Positions 44,536 through 53,131 of a stretch of DNA of 64,000 bases are shown one piece after another (position 1 is the first letter of the stretch; each line of letters opens with the position of its first letter). The position numbers and the translations under genes are program-made. Source of the stretch: Cohnella rhizoplanae (lineage in GTDB: Bacteria; Bacillota; Bacilli; Paenibacillales; Paenibacillaceae); assembly GCF_948329515.1 (NCBI RefSeq), contig NZ_CAOJCN010000011.1:162882-226881 (forward strand), given 5' to 3'. Under the pieces are notes generated by a model. It did not search any database. It saw nothing but the letters and a program-made list of their open reading frames with translations, and had not been told where the DNA came from.

Positions 44536-45681
44536 ATGCCGACAGGCTGGATGGTTGGAATCGGGATCACCGGATTTGTGTTATCGCTCGCGCTTGCGCT
44601 GGTCCTAACGCCGCTCGTCAAGAAGTTTGCTTTTATCGTGGGTGCGGTCGACAAACCGAATTATCGCAAAGTGCATACGCGGATCATGCCCCGGCTCGGA
44701 GGCCTGTCCTTCTACGCTTCGTTTACGGCCATTATTCTTCTCCTGCTGCCCCTCATTCCCGATCATTGGTTCAGCCCTCACGACAAGCGTCTCATCGGCG
44801 CTCTGCTGACGGGCGGTACGCTGATCGTGCTGCTCGGCGCGCTGGACGACCGCTTCCAGCTGTCAGCCAAGCTCAAACTGCTCGTGCAGATCGCGGCCGC
44901 TTGCGTCGTGGTCTTCGGATTCGATATACAGATGGACTTCGTCAATATTCCGTTCGGCGCTGCCGGACAGTCCCTGACGGAGTGGATCAGCATTCCTCTC
45001 ACGATTTTCTGGATCGTCGGCGTCACCAACGCCATTAACCTGATCGACGGACTCGATGGCCTCGCGGCCGGCGTATCCGGCATTGCGATCAGCTCGATTC
45101 TAGTCATGTCCGCATTGATGGGTCAAGGCACCGTCGTGATCCTCTGCGCCGTACTGCTCGGCGGCATCATCGGATTCCTGTTCTTCAACTTCCACCCCGC
45201 CAAGATCTTCATGGGAGATTCCGGCGCGCTATTCCTTGGCTTTGCCCTTGCGATGCTCTCCATGCTCGGGTTCAAGCAGATCACCGTCGTCTCGTTCGTG
45301 ACGCCGCTGCTGCTGATCGGCGTGCCGCTGTCGGATACGTTCTTCGCGATCATCCGCCGCCGCGTGCAGAAGAAGCCGATCTTCGAGCCGGACAAAGGGC
45401 ATCTGCATCACTGCCTGCAGCAGTTGGGCTTCAGCCACCGCAAGACGGTGCTCATCATTTACGGCGTGGCCGCGTTCTTCGGCGCATGCGCGGTGCTCCA
45501 GTCCGTGTTCTCGAACTCGGGCGTCGGCAACTGGCTGACCTTTGTCGTCATCTGCGTGCTCCTCGTCCTGCTGCAGATCGGCGCGGAGCTCATCGGCATC
45601 GTGGACAAGTCGCGTCGTCCGATCCTGAACTTCCTCGCGCGCATGCGCGTGAAGGAAACGGCGGACACGCGCTCCAAGTGA
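44536..45681 (+). CDS. tagO: Undecaprenyl-phosphate GlcNAc-1-phosphate transferase (TagO/WecA/MraY family)
   Basis: This integral membrane enzyme starts wall glycans by moving GlcNAc-1-P from UDP-GlcNAc to undecaprenyl phosphate. The 381 residues form about ten to eleven helices. Cytoplasmic motifs are present: RKVHTRIMPRLGG (about 44-56), the DD pair in GALDDRF, NAINLIDGLDGLAAG, the metal-binding PAKIFMGDSGALF, and GHLHHCL of the HxHH motif. AAAGGAGATG is a strong ribosome site. It lies next to tagA and csaB and probably serves the secondary cell wall polysaccharide. Confidence 0.95.
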   Translation: MPTGWMVGIGITGFVLSLALALVLTPLVKKFAFIVGAVDKPNYRKVHTRIMPRLGGLSFYASFTAIILLLLPLIPDHWFSPHDKRLIGALLTGGTLIVLLGALDDRFQLSAKLKLLVQIAAACVVVFGFDIQMDFVNIPFGAAGQSLTEWISIPLTIFWIVGVTNAINLIDGLDGLAAGVSGIAISSILVMSALMGQGTVVILCAVLLGGIIGFLFFNFHPAKIFMGDSGALFLGFALAMLSMLGFKQITVVSFVTPLLLIGVPLSDTFFAIIRRRVQKKPIFEPDKGHLHHCLQQLGFSHRKTVLIIYGVAAFFGACAVLQSVFSNSGVGNWLTFVVICVLLVLLQIGAELIGIVDKSRRPILNFLARMRVKETADTRSK

Positions 45682-45695
45682 ACTTGAACTTTACG

Positions 45696-45731
45696 GCTCT
45701 GTCCCGGTTTCGGGGCGGGGCTTTTTCTTTT
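45696..45731 (+). terminator. Terminator of tagO
   Basis: An 11-bp stem with several G-T pairs (45696-45706 with 45711-45721), a GTTT loop and TTTTTCTTTT. Confidence 0.7.
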
Positions 45732-45914
45732 GCCGCACGAGTCGTTTGGGTACGGAGTCTTATTATGGAGGAAATGCCTAAACTATTGGACGCGCCAGGC
45801 CGATAACAACAATACGATAACTGTCCGCTGAGGCAAGCAGGGTGGTGTGCGTTCCTTTATCCCGTTTTCTGACGTCCCTATAACTATCGAGTCCGCACAA
45901 GGAGGATTTCCCCT

Positions 45915-48900
45915 TTGAAACATCTGAACAAACGATTTGTCGCATGGATGCTGACGATGGCGCTCGTCGCTACGCTGTTGCCCTGGGCGCCCGCCAAGTC
46001 CGCGGACGCGGCATCGGCGTACTTTCAATTCGATGATTACAGCACAGTCATTACCTCGCCTACGGACGTGAACGGCAATCTGATCGATATCGCGGGTACG
46101 TTCAACAGCGTTTCTCAGTCGAGTCTCGGCTACAAGATCGAGAAGCTGGTCAAGAACGGTACCGGTGCGACCGACTATAAAGTCGCCGAGTCATCTACGG
46201 GTTCTAATATACCGATCATCACCGGGACGAGCGGATTTCGTTTCACCGCAGTCCAGATTTACGACGGTCTGAACCGGATTACCGTGTCCGGTACCAATAC
46301 GCAGGGCAATGCGGTTACAGGGGAAGCCTACGTTTATTTCACTAACGTGCCCGTTATCTCGGAGGTCAAGCTGATCGACGGCACGACGCTGTCCGAAGGC
46401 GTATCGACCGTAACGACGAACCCGACCGCTACGATCTCGCTCAAAGCGCCTAATGCGACAAAGGTGACGATCAACGGCACCGAGATGTTCGGCGGCTCCG
46501 GCTCTAGCTATGTGCTGTCCGGCATCGCGCTGACGCACGGGCTTAACAAGCTTACGATTATTGCCAGCAACGGCAGCAAGACGTACCAGCTGACGAGACA
46601 ATTGATCTATTATAATGCTTCCCTTACCGCATACAATGTAACGCTCGACACGCTGCAATTGGACGGCAAGCCGACGATCAGCGCGACCGTAACCAATAAG
46701 AAGCTAGCTGGACGTCTGATTCTCCCTACCGCAGATCCAGTGACCGCGAGCTCGCCGCTTCCGAGCTTTACGGTTCAGCTATTCAAGACTGCCGATCTTT
46801 CCACTGGGACGCCGATCACGTCCGCGACCGTGACGGGCGCATTTATCGAATCGACTACTGACTATGCGGTGTACAGTTTTGAGACCAACGGAGTATTCTC
46901 GTTGGCATCCAACGGGGATTACTCGTTTAAAATTATTGGCCCAAGCGCCTCTGCCGTCGACCTGGTGGCGTTCACCTACCTTCAGGGCGGCTCACCAGTC
47001 ATTACGGGCGTTAAGCAGGCATACGGGGTTACCGAGAACAGCGGCAACGTCATTACGTATCAATCTAGCGCAAACTTCTCCAATAATGCTTCTATTTCGC
47101 AGCTTCCATTGTGGATCGTGCTCGAGGCGAACAACTTCGACAATGCAGGCACGGCCGATATGAAAGTGGAGCAGAACGGAGTTGACGTCACCGCGTCCGC
47201 TTCGTTCGATAAGCTTCAACGCACTACGGTCGGGGGCTATCCGGTAATCAAGTTGAGATCTCTTCCGGCAGGCGATCTGAAGCTGACGTTTACGATTACG
47301 AGCGGCGGATTAACCAATTCCATCGTGCGCAACATCACGTACTATCCGGCACCTGCGATCCAGATCGATAACCTGTTTACAGGACAAACGTTCAACAGCG
47401 ATGCTGAATTTAAGGCCAGGGATATCGTGGGCCGTCTTTTGAACTTCAATCTCGGCAGCTCGGCCGAACTTGACTCGATCAAAGCTACTTTGAACGGCGT
47501 GGTCGTATCGCGGGGCGCCGGCGCGGCGGATATCGTCGTGGATATCTCCAACGGCAGCTACAAGTTGACGCCAAGCGCGTTGACCTTGGTCGCTGGGGCC
47601 AACACCTTGACCTTTACCGGGACGGCGAACGGAATCCCGGTCTCCACATCTGTAACGATCTATTTATTCTCTAAGGAAGCACCGATCATCACTAACGTGC
47701 ATCCTGTACCCTATGTGCTTCCGCCAGCCAATGACAGCACTACTTTGCCTCAACGGAAGTTTTCCGATACCGCAGTGAAGTTTCCGGTAACGGACGACAA
47801 TGAGTATACAACGACCGAGAAATCCCTGGATTTATTATTTAAAGTCGTCGAGTTCGATTCTCTAGAAGTGCAGATTAACGGTAACAAAGTGGCCGCAGGC
47901 ACGGCGTCGGGGACGACTTTGTCGCTTAGTGACCCGATTACGACGGATTCCATCGTTTCATTTATTGACATGTACGCGACGACACTGCCGAAAAAGGATT
48001 ACACGCTGGATCCGGCAAACAATGAGAAGGAATTCCAGATCCGTCTGTCCGAGATTAAGCTCCCGACTTCCGGCGCAACTAACGTCACCATTATTCTGCG
48101 CAAAGGAACCAATACGGTATCTCAAACGATTACGATTATTCGCGATCTGTCCCCCTACTTGATCCTTTCGCCTAAACTGCCGAACGAGGCGGTTATCAAC
48201 GCAAACTTCCTGAAGGTTAGCATCAAGGCTGAGGGAGCGGACCAGGTGTTGATCGGCAAGGTCGCTATGACCAAGGGCGAAGGCGATATCTTCCGCTACG
48301 AGATGCAGAATCTGAAAGCGGGCAAAAATTCGGTGAAATTTACGGTCGTGTCGGGTACGCAAAAAGTGAACGGTGCCTTCGACGTCACTTATGCGGCCGA
48401 CGATTCGATTACGGCTCAGTTCAAGACTTCTATCGCGGCGTCAGGCAAGATTTCTATTTTTACCGGGGACTTGCAGCTCGCGTTTCCAAAGAACACGTTC
48501 TTGAGACAGGCGAATGCAAGCCCGGGTCAGGACGTGAAAACGGTCGATCTGTTCAATTCACAGATGATCTACTTCGGCATTGCGGATCGTACGGACGGAC
48601 GGACGGTCAAAAAATATAATGCCGTCGGAGAAACGGACAACGCGGGCAACTCTCAGGACGGTATGATCAAAACGGTCGCCACTGATTCCTATGCAACGGA
48701 CCGGCTGCGTCCCAAGACGAACTTCAGTATGGCTTCCAACCTGTTCTGGATTGATGCGGGATACTTCGATGGCACGACGACGCCTACCGGCGACTTCAAC
48801 CTCTTAGATCCGATGCAGCCATACCAAGCCAGCAATATGTTCTACGGCCGCGTCTATGATCCGTCCAAGTGGCTTGAGCCTTCGCAGCGAGGCACGATCA

Positions 48901-49682
48901 CCATTAAGTACGATTCGGATATCGCCAACGCATACGGACAAAACCTTAGCATGTGGCGGTATACGAGCAATGGGTGGGAGAACATCGGCGGCGTAGTCAA
49001 TACGTCGAATAAAACGGTGACGGCACCATTTGACGGCTTCGGTTATTACACGGTCATGGGGCTACGTTACAGCTTCAGCGACATTATCGGCCACAAGTAC
49101 GCGAGGCTTGCGTTGGAGTCGATTTTCTCTCACGGCGTCATGAACAACAAAGATTCTAATTCCTTCGGCGTATACGAGAACATCACTCGCGGCGAATTCG
49201 CACAGATGCTGGTCAAGATTATGGGCATTCCGTTACAATACGATCCGAACAACATGACCTTCGACGATGTACAGCCGTTCGATTATCCGGACCAGCCATA
49301 CTGGAATTATCGTTATGTAGAGACAGCAGTGAAGAAGGGATATATCCGAGGGAAGTCGCCCCGTCTCTTCATGCCGAACGACAACCTGACGCGCGGCGAA
49401 GCGGCCGTCATGATCGCTCGCGCGATGAACCTGGTAAAGAGCAATGCGGATGTAGAGAAGGACCTGGCTTCTCTGCAAAAGATATTTACCGATGCATCCA
49501 CGACCGACGCGTACGCGGTCAGCTCTATACTGGCGGTGAATAAGGCGGGCTTTATTTCTGGGATTGCCAACACGGTTGCCGACGGCAAGGCTACGTTCCG
49601 CTATGAGCCGGATTCCAACCTGTCTCGCGCGGATGCGGCCGTCATCGCTCAGCGCGTAATGAAAAAGCTGAAGAAGCTTTAA
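45915..49682 (+). CDS. Large secreted cell-surface protein with three C-terminal SLH domains
   Basis: This 1255-residue exported protein has a signal peptide ending around SADAAS (about 34), then a long beta-rich region (about 35-1050). That region has repeated Ig-like patterns such as ATKVTINGTEMFGGSG and ADQVLIGKVAMTKGEG. Three SLH motifs follow at about 1055-1255 (HKYARLALESIFSHGVM, YWNYRYVETAVKKGYIRG, AVSSILAVNKAGFISG). They would hold the protein on pyruvylated secondary polysaccharide made by csaB. The start is TTG 45915 with AAGGAGGA 8 nt upstream. The function of the beta-rich part is unknown; it could be a second S-layer-like or adhesive protein. Confidence 0.9.
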   Translation: MKHLNKRFVAWMLTMALVATLLPWAPAKSADAASAYFQFDDYSTVITSPTDVNGNLIDIAGTFNSVSQSSLGYKIEKLVKNGTGATDYKVAESSTGSNIPIITGTSGFRFTAVQIYDGLNRITVSGTNTQGNAVTGEAYVYFTNVPVISEVKLIDGTTLSEGVSTVTTNPTATISLKAPNATKVTINGTEMFGGSGSSYVLSGIALTHGLNKLTIIASNGSKTYQLTRQLIYYNASLTAYNVTLDTLQLDGKPTISATVTNKKLAGRLILPTADPVTASSPLPSFTVQLFKTADLSTGTPITSATVTGAFIESTTDYAVYSFETNGVFSLASNGDYSFKIIGPSASAVDLVAFTYLQGGSPVITGVKQAYGVTENSGNVITYQSSANFSNNASISQLPLWIVLEANNFDNAGTADMKVEQNGVDVTASASFDKLQRTTVGGYPVIKLRSLPAGDLKLTFTITSGGLTNSIVRNITYYPAPAIQIDNLFTGQTFNSDAEFKARDIVGRLLNFNLGSSAELDSIKATLNGVVVSRGAGAADIVVDISNGSYKLTPSALTLVAGANTLTFTGTANGIPVSTSVTIYLFSKEAPIITNVHPVPYVLPPANDSTTLPQRKFSDTAVKFPVTDDNEYTTTEKSLDLLFKVVEFDSLEVQINGNKVAAGTASGTTLSLSDPITTDSIVSFIDMYATTLPKKDYTLDPANNEKEFQIRLSEIKLPTSGATNVTIILRKGTNTVSQTITIIRDLSPYLILSPKLPNEAVINANFLKVSIKAEGADQVLIGKVAMTKGEGDIFRYEMQNLKAGKNSVKFTVVSGTQKVNGAFDVTYAADDSITAQFKTSIAASGKISIFTGDLQLAFPKNTFLRQANASPGQDVKTVDLFNSQMIYFGIADRTDGRTVKKYNAVGETDNAGNSQDGMIKTVATDSYATDRLRPKTNFSMASNLFWIDAGYFDGTTTPTGDFNLLDPMQPYQASNMFYGRVYDPSKWLEPSQRGTITIKYDSDIANAYGQNLSMWRYTSNGWENIGGVVNTSNKTVTAPFDGFGYYTVMGLRYSFSDIIGHKYARLALESIFSHGVMNNKDSNSFGVYENITRGEFAQMLVKIMGIPLQYDPNNMTFDDVQPFDYPDQPYWNYRYVETAVKKGYIRGKSPRLFMPNDNLTRGEAAVMIARAMNLVKSNADVEKDLASLQKIFTDASTTDAYAVSSILAVNKAGFISGIANTVADGKATFRYEPDSNLSRADAAVIAQRVMKKLKKL

Positions 49683-49687
49683 TGGAG

Positions 49688-49731
49688 GAACGGGAGCTAC
49701 CGCTGCGGCGGGCGGCTCCCGTTCTCATTTT
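49688..49731 (+). terminator. Terminator of the large SLH gene
   Basis: A perfect 10-bp stem (GAACGGGAGC at 49688-49697 with GCTCCCGTTC at 49715-49724), then TCATTTTT. Confidence 0.85.
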
Positions 49732-49766
49732 TCATAGAATTGTGCGATGGAGGAAATCTTTTGGCA

Positions 49767-49795
49767 ATGACGCCGGCGAGGCCGTAGGCTATACT
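49767..49795 (+). promoter_or_regulatory. Candidate distal promoter of the S-layer gene
   Basis: ATGACG, a 17-nt spacer and TATACT. It would give a leader of about 450 nt. A third weak candidate, TTGATT-17-TGTAAA, lies at 49854-49882. Confidence 0.45.
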
Positions 49796-50024
49796 ATGGA
49801 AGTCTTAAGTCATACATAGAAAGCAAAGAATAACTAGGACTAGCCTGACTGGCTTGATTGGAACGCAAAGAATCCGTGTAAAAGTAGTCAAGATAATTCC
49901 GGCAAAAATTTGCTCAAAAAAATGGAGTGACGGCGCAACTTTTCCTGGCGAACTGCGTCTAACATCATGTGACTCGCAAGAGGGACTAAAGACATACGAG
50001 CGGCTAGCATTTCCAAGAATTCTC
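49796..50024. other. Long leader region of the S-layer gene
   Basis: No supported gene. Frames here lack ribosome sites and family features. The region lies between the distal and proximal promoter candidates and would be an untranslated leader of the distal transcripts. Confidence 0.5.
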
Positions 50025-50053
50025 TTTACGCTAGGTTTGCTCGCATGTATAAT
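50025..50053 (+). promoter_or_regulatory. Proximal sigma-A promoter of the S-layer gene
   Basis: TTTACG (50025-50030), a 17-nt spacer and a perfect TATAAT (50048-50053). Confidence 0.6.
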
Positions 50054-50259
50054 GATCAAAGTGGCATTATTACCCTGGCCATTTTCTGCGTGTTTACGAG
50101 TTTCTGCGACATGCTTCTACTACCTAGACATGGCTGCAGACATCAATTATAGACAACGCTCAACTCCGGAGAGGGGGTGACACACCGATGAGAGAATCGA
50201 GCTACAAATCTTCCACAAAAACATTACAGAGTCCTTTCCGAGGAGGAGAAAAAAAGGTT

Positions 50260-52968
50260 ATGAAGAAAAGTTTGTCTCTTCTCATAGCACTCGCTATGGT
50301 ATTCGGCATGTTTGCCTCTATGGCATCTGCCGCTACAGCTGAGCTGACTACAGCTCAGAAGTATCAATTGTTTGTTGATCAAGGCGTTCTGAAGGGTGAC
50401 CCTAGCGGCAACCCGCGCCTGGACTCCACGCTTACTCGTGCAGAGTTCGCGACGATCGTCGCAAGCGTTGGCGGCCTGAAGCTGGTCAACTCCGCGTCTT
50501 CTTTCGCTGACGTGAAGGCTAAAGACTGGTACTTCACTGCTATCCAATCCGCTTCCGACGCTGGTCTGGTTAACGGTATCGGCGCTGGCAAGTTTGGTCC
50601 TAAGCTGAACGTTACCGTTGAGCAAGTGATCAAGGTTGCTGTTATCCTCGCTGGCATCAAGCCGGTTGACGGCGCGGTTGTTGCTGGTTCGTCCGCATGG
50701 GCTGGCCCGTACATCCAAGCTGCTATCAACGCTGGCCTGTCCGTTCCTTCGAACTACAAGGCTTCCGCTACCCGCGGTCAAACGATCGACGTTGCCTACA
50801 CTGTATACCAACTCAAGGCCCTTCCGGTTCTGAGCGACGTTACGGCTACGGTCAACGCTGACGATACGATCACGGTATCCGGTAAGGTTGTCGGCACGGC
50901 TGACAGCGTTAAGGTTGCCCTGGGTACGGCTACTGCAGTAGCTGCTACGCTGAAGGACGACAAGACCTTCACGTACACGACTGCTAAGCAAGTTCCAGGC
51001 GCTTACAAGCTGACTGTCGTTGCTTATGACGGCACGAAGGCTTCCGTTGCTGTAACGAAGGACGTCACGATCGGCGCATTCGCAGTTGAATCGGTTACGG
51101 TTCTGAACGGTATTCAAATTGCTGTGAAGTTCAACAAGGCTGTTAGCGAAGCTACGCTGGAAGGCGGCTATAAGAACCTGGGCTACTTCACGCTTGAGGG
51201 TTCTACCGTTGCTTCCGCAGCGCTGAGCAGCGACAAGCAAACCGTCACTCTGACGTTTGCTGCACCGTTCTACACGAAGTCTATGTCCGAGCGTTATGTT
51301 CAGTTCTCCGTTAGCGACAGCCTGAAGTCCGCTTCCGGCCAAAAGGTTACGGCTTACAAGCAAGCTGTTCTGCTTGCCGACTCCGTAGCTCCTACGGTTA
51401 CTAACGTTTCGTATGCAGGCAAGACGGCTAAGATCGAATTCAGCGAGCCTCTGAGCTCCGTTGGTACTCTTTCTGTAAACGGCGTTGAAATCAAGTCTTC
51501 CAACACGTCCATCGTCTACTCCGTAGCTTCGGACAACAAGTCGATCACGATTTCTCCGCTCAACCTGGGTACTTCTTACAGCTTCTACCTCGTAGGCGGT
51601 AAAGACGTTGCTGGTAACTTGTTCGATTACAACACGACGCTGACGCCTCCGACCGATACGACTGCTCCTACGGTTGCAGCTCTGACGGTTAACGGCTCCA
51701 TTGTCAAGGTTAAATTCAGCGAAGCAATCGACACGTCGGTTGTCAGCTCGATCTATGCAAACGATGTAACTGGCCTGTCCGCGATTGCTGCAAAACCAGC
51801 TGACTACGATGCGGCTACGTTCACGCAATCTTATGATGCATCTTCCTGGCTGACTACAAAGGGTGCTAGCTTCCTGAACCTGACCGTCAAGGTCTCTGGT
51901 TACAAGGATCTTGCCGGCATCGCTGGCGCTGACTTCACGCAAGCTGTGACGATCTCTAAGGACACGACGGCTCCTGCTGTTCAAAGCGTTGCTTATGAAG
52001 CCAACAAGGTCATCGTGAAGTTTGATGAGAAAATTACTTGGAACGGCCCAGCTACGTTTGCTTATAACCTGACGGATAGCAACAGTATTTACTCCGCAGG
52101 TAATCTGGTAGCAACTGCTGCTGTCGGCTATGATGCTGATAAGAGCGGTGGCGATCCTGCAGGTGACTCTGAGTTGTCCTACCTGGTGCTGACTGTATCG
52201 GGTACGAGCAACGGTACTTATCCGGTTGTAAAAGACGGTAAACTCGTTGCTGGTAAGTACAACATCACGCTGGAAAGCAACTCCGTTCAAGACGCAGCAG
52301 GTAACAAAATCAGCGCCAAGACGCTGAGCTTCACGGTTTCTTCTTCCAGCAGCACGACTGGCAATGTATCTGTTGTTGCTACTGAAGTAGCTCCTGGCAA
52401 GCTGCAATTCGTATTCAGCGCTCCGCTGACTACGGCTGCGCTTGACGTATCTAAGTTCCTGATTAACGACGTTGCTCTTCCGACCGGTACGAACCTGTAC
52501 TTCAAGGATACGGCTACGACTGTAATTGCTGAACTGCCTGCTGGCACGATTCCGGTTAACGGATACCGCACGCTGAAAGTCAGCAACATCGTCGACAAGG
52601 ACGGCAACACGCTTGACTCTTCGAAAGTCTCTTCTTCGGTTAACCTTCACGAGAACGTTAAGCCTGTAGCTCAATCCGTCGCTCTGACTTCTGACAAGAT
52701 TCTGACGGTTGCTACGAGCGAGACGCTGAAGGGTCCGACGAACGATGCTGGTGTAGCAGTTGATGTAAAGGGTGTAACGGTATCCATCAATGGTAGCGAT
52801 GTTGCTGCTGCCGACATCCAATCCATCACCGTTAGCAACAATGCGGTTGTCATCACGACGACTTCAAGCAAATTCACGACGGCTCAAACGATCTCCGTCA
52901 AGTTTGCTAGCACGAACATTACGGATATGAACGGCAACACCATCGCCGATATCCAAATCAACAAGTAA
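50260..52968 (+). CDS. Probable major S-layer protein with N-terminal SLH domains
   Basis: This 902-residue exported protein has a signal peptide (MKKSLSLLIALAMVFGMFA, cut near SAAT at about 26), three SLH motifs at about 30-195 (LTRAEFATIVASVGG, FADVKAKDWYFTAIQSASDA, YIQAAINAGL) and many Ig-like modules after about 200 (VKFNKAV, IEFSEPL, VKFSEAID, VKFDEKI). Codon choice is strikingly uniform (GCT, GTT, AAG, CTG), unlike its neighbours, as expected for a very abundant protein. Two starts are possible. ATG 50188 has AGGGGGTGA 7 nt upstream; ATG 50260 has AGGAGGAG 11 nt upstream and gives a normal signal peptide. The downstream start is reported as the precursor, and both may be used. Confidence 0.92.
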   Translation: MKKSLSLLIALAMVFGMFASMASAATAELTTAQKYQLFVDQGVLKGDPSGNPRLDSTLTRAEFATIVASVGGLKLVNSASSFADVKAKDWYFTAIQSASDAGLVNGIGAGKFGPKLNVTVEQVIKVAVILAGIKPVDGAVVAGSSAWAGPYIQAAINAGLSVPSNYKASATRGQTIDVAYTVYQLKALPVLSDVTATVNADDTITVSGKVVGTADSVKVALGTATAVAATLKDDKTFTYTTAKQVPGAYKLTVVAYDGTKASVAVTKDVTIGAFAVESVTVLNGIQIAVKFNKAVSEATLEGGYKNLGYFTLEGSTVASAALSSDKQTVTLTFAAPFYTKSMSERYVQFSVSDSLKSASGQKVTAYKQAVLLADSVAPTVTNVSYAGKTAKIEFSEPLSSVGTLSVNGVEIKSSNTSIVYSVASDNKSITISPLNLGTSYSFYLVGGKDVAGNLFDYNTTLTPPTDTTAPTVAALTVNGSIVKVKFSEAIDTSVVSSIYANDVTGLSAIAAKPADYDAATFTQSYDASSWLTTKGASFLNLTVKVSGYKDLAGIAGADFTQAVTISKDTTAPAVQSVAYEANKVIVKFDEKITWNGPATFAYNLTDSNSIYSAGNLVATAAVGYDADKSGGDPAGDSELSYLVLTVSGTSNGTYPVVKDGKLVAGKYNITLESNSVQDAAGNKISAKTLSFTVSSSSSTTGNVSVVATEVAPGKLQFVFSAPLTTAALDVSKFLINDVALPTGTNLYFKDTATTVIAELPAGTIPVNGYRTLKVSNIVDKDGNTLDSSKVSSSVNLHENVKPVAQSVALTSDKILTVATSETLKGPTNDAGVAVDVKGVTVSINGSDVAAADIQSITVSNNAVVITTTSSKFTTAQTISVKFASTNITDMNGNTIADIQINK

Positions 52969-52981
52969 TAATTAAGCAGAA

Positions 52982-53013
52982 AAGAGCAAGCCTTCGGGCT
53001 TGCTCTTTTTTTC
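52982..53013 (+). terminator. Terminator of the S-layer gene
   Basis: A perfect 11-bp stem (52982-52992 with 52997-53007) closed by a stable TTCG tetraloop, then a long T-run. Confidence 0.95.
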
Positions 53014-53131
53014 TGTTCACACAACTTTTTGACTATATTCGTCGTCTATAATAGTAGGTTGAGATAAGGTTCACGTAATATTCATGTATGCAAGCTATAA
53101 TAAATGAAATTGATTATAGGAGGATCGTCGG

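Noticed and set aside
49854..50180. 108-codon frame in the S-layer leader
   Set aside because: It has no ribosome site or recognisable domain, overlaps the proximal promoter and ends at the S-layer ribosome site.
53030..53065. TTGACT followed by TATAAT upstream of the unknown secreted protein
   Set aside because: The spacer is only 12 nt, so the two elements cannot form one sigma-A promoter; no alternative -35 is convincing.
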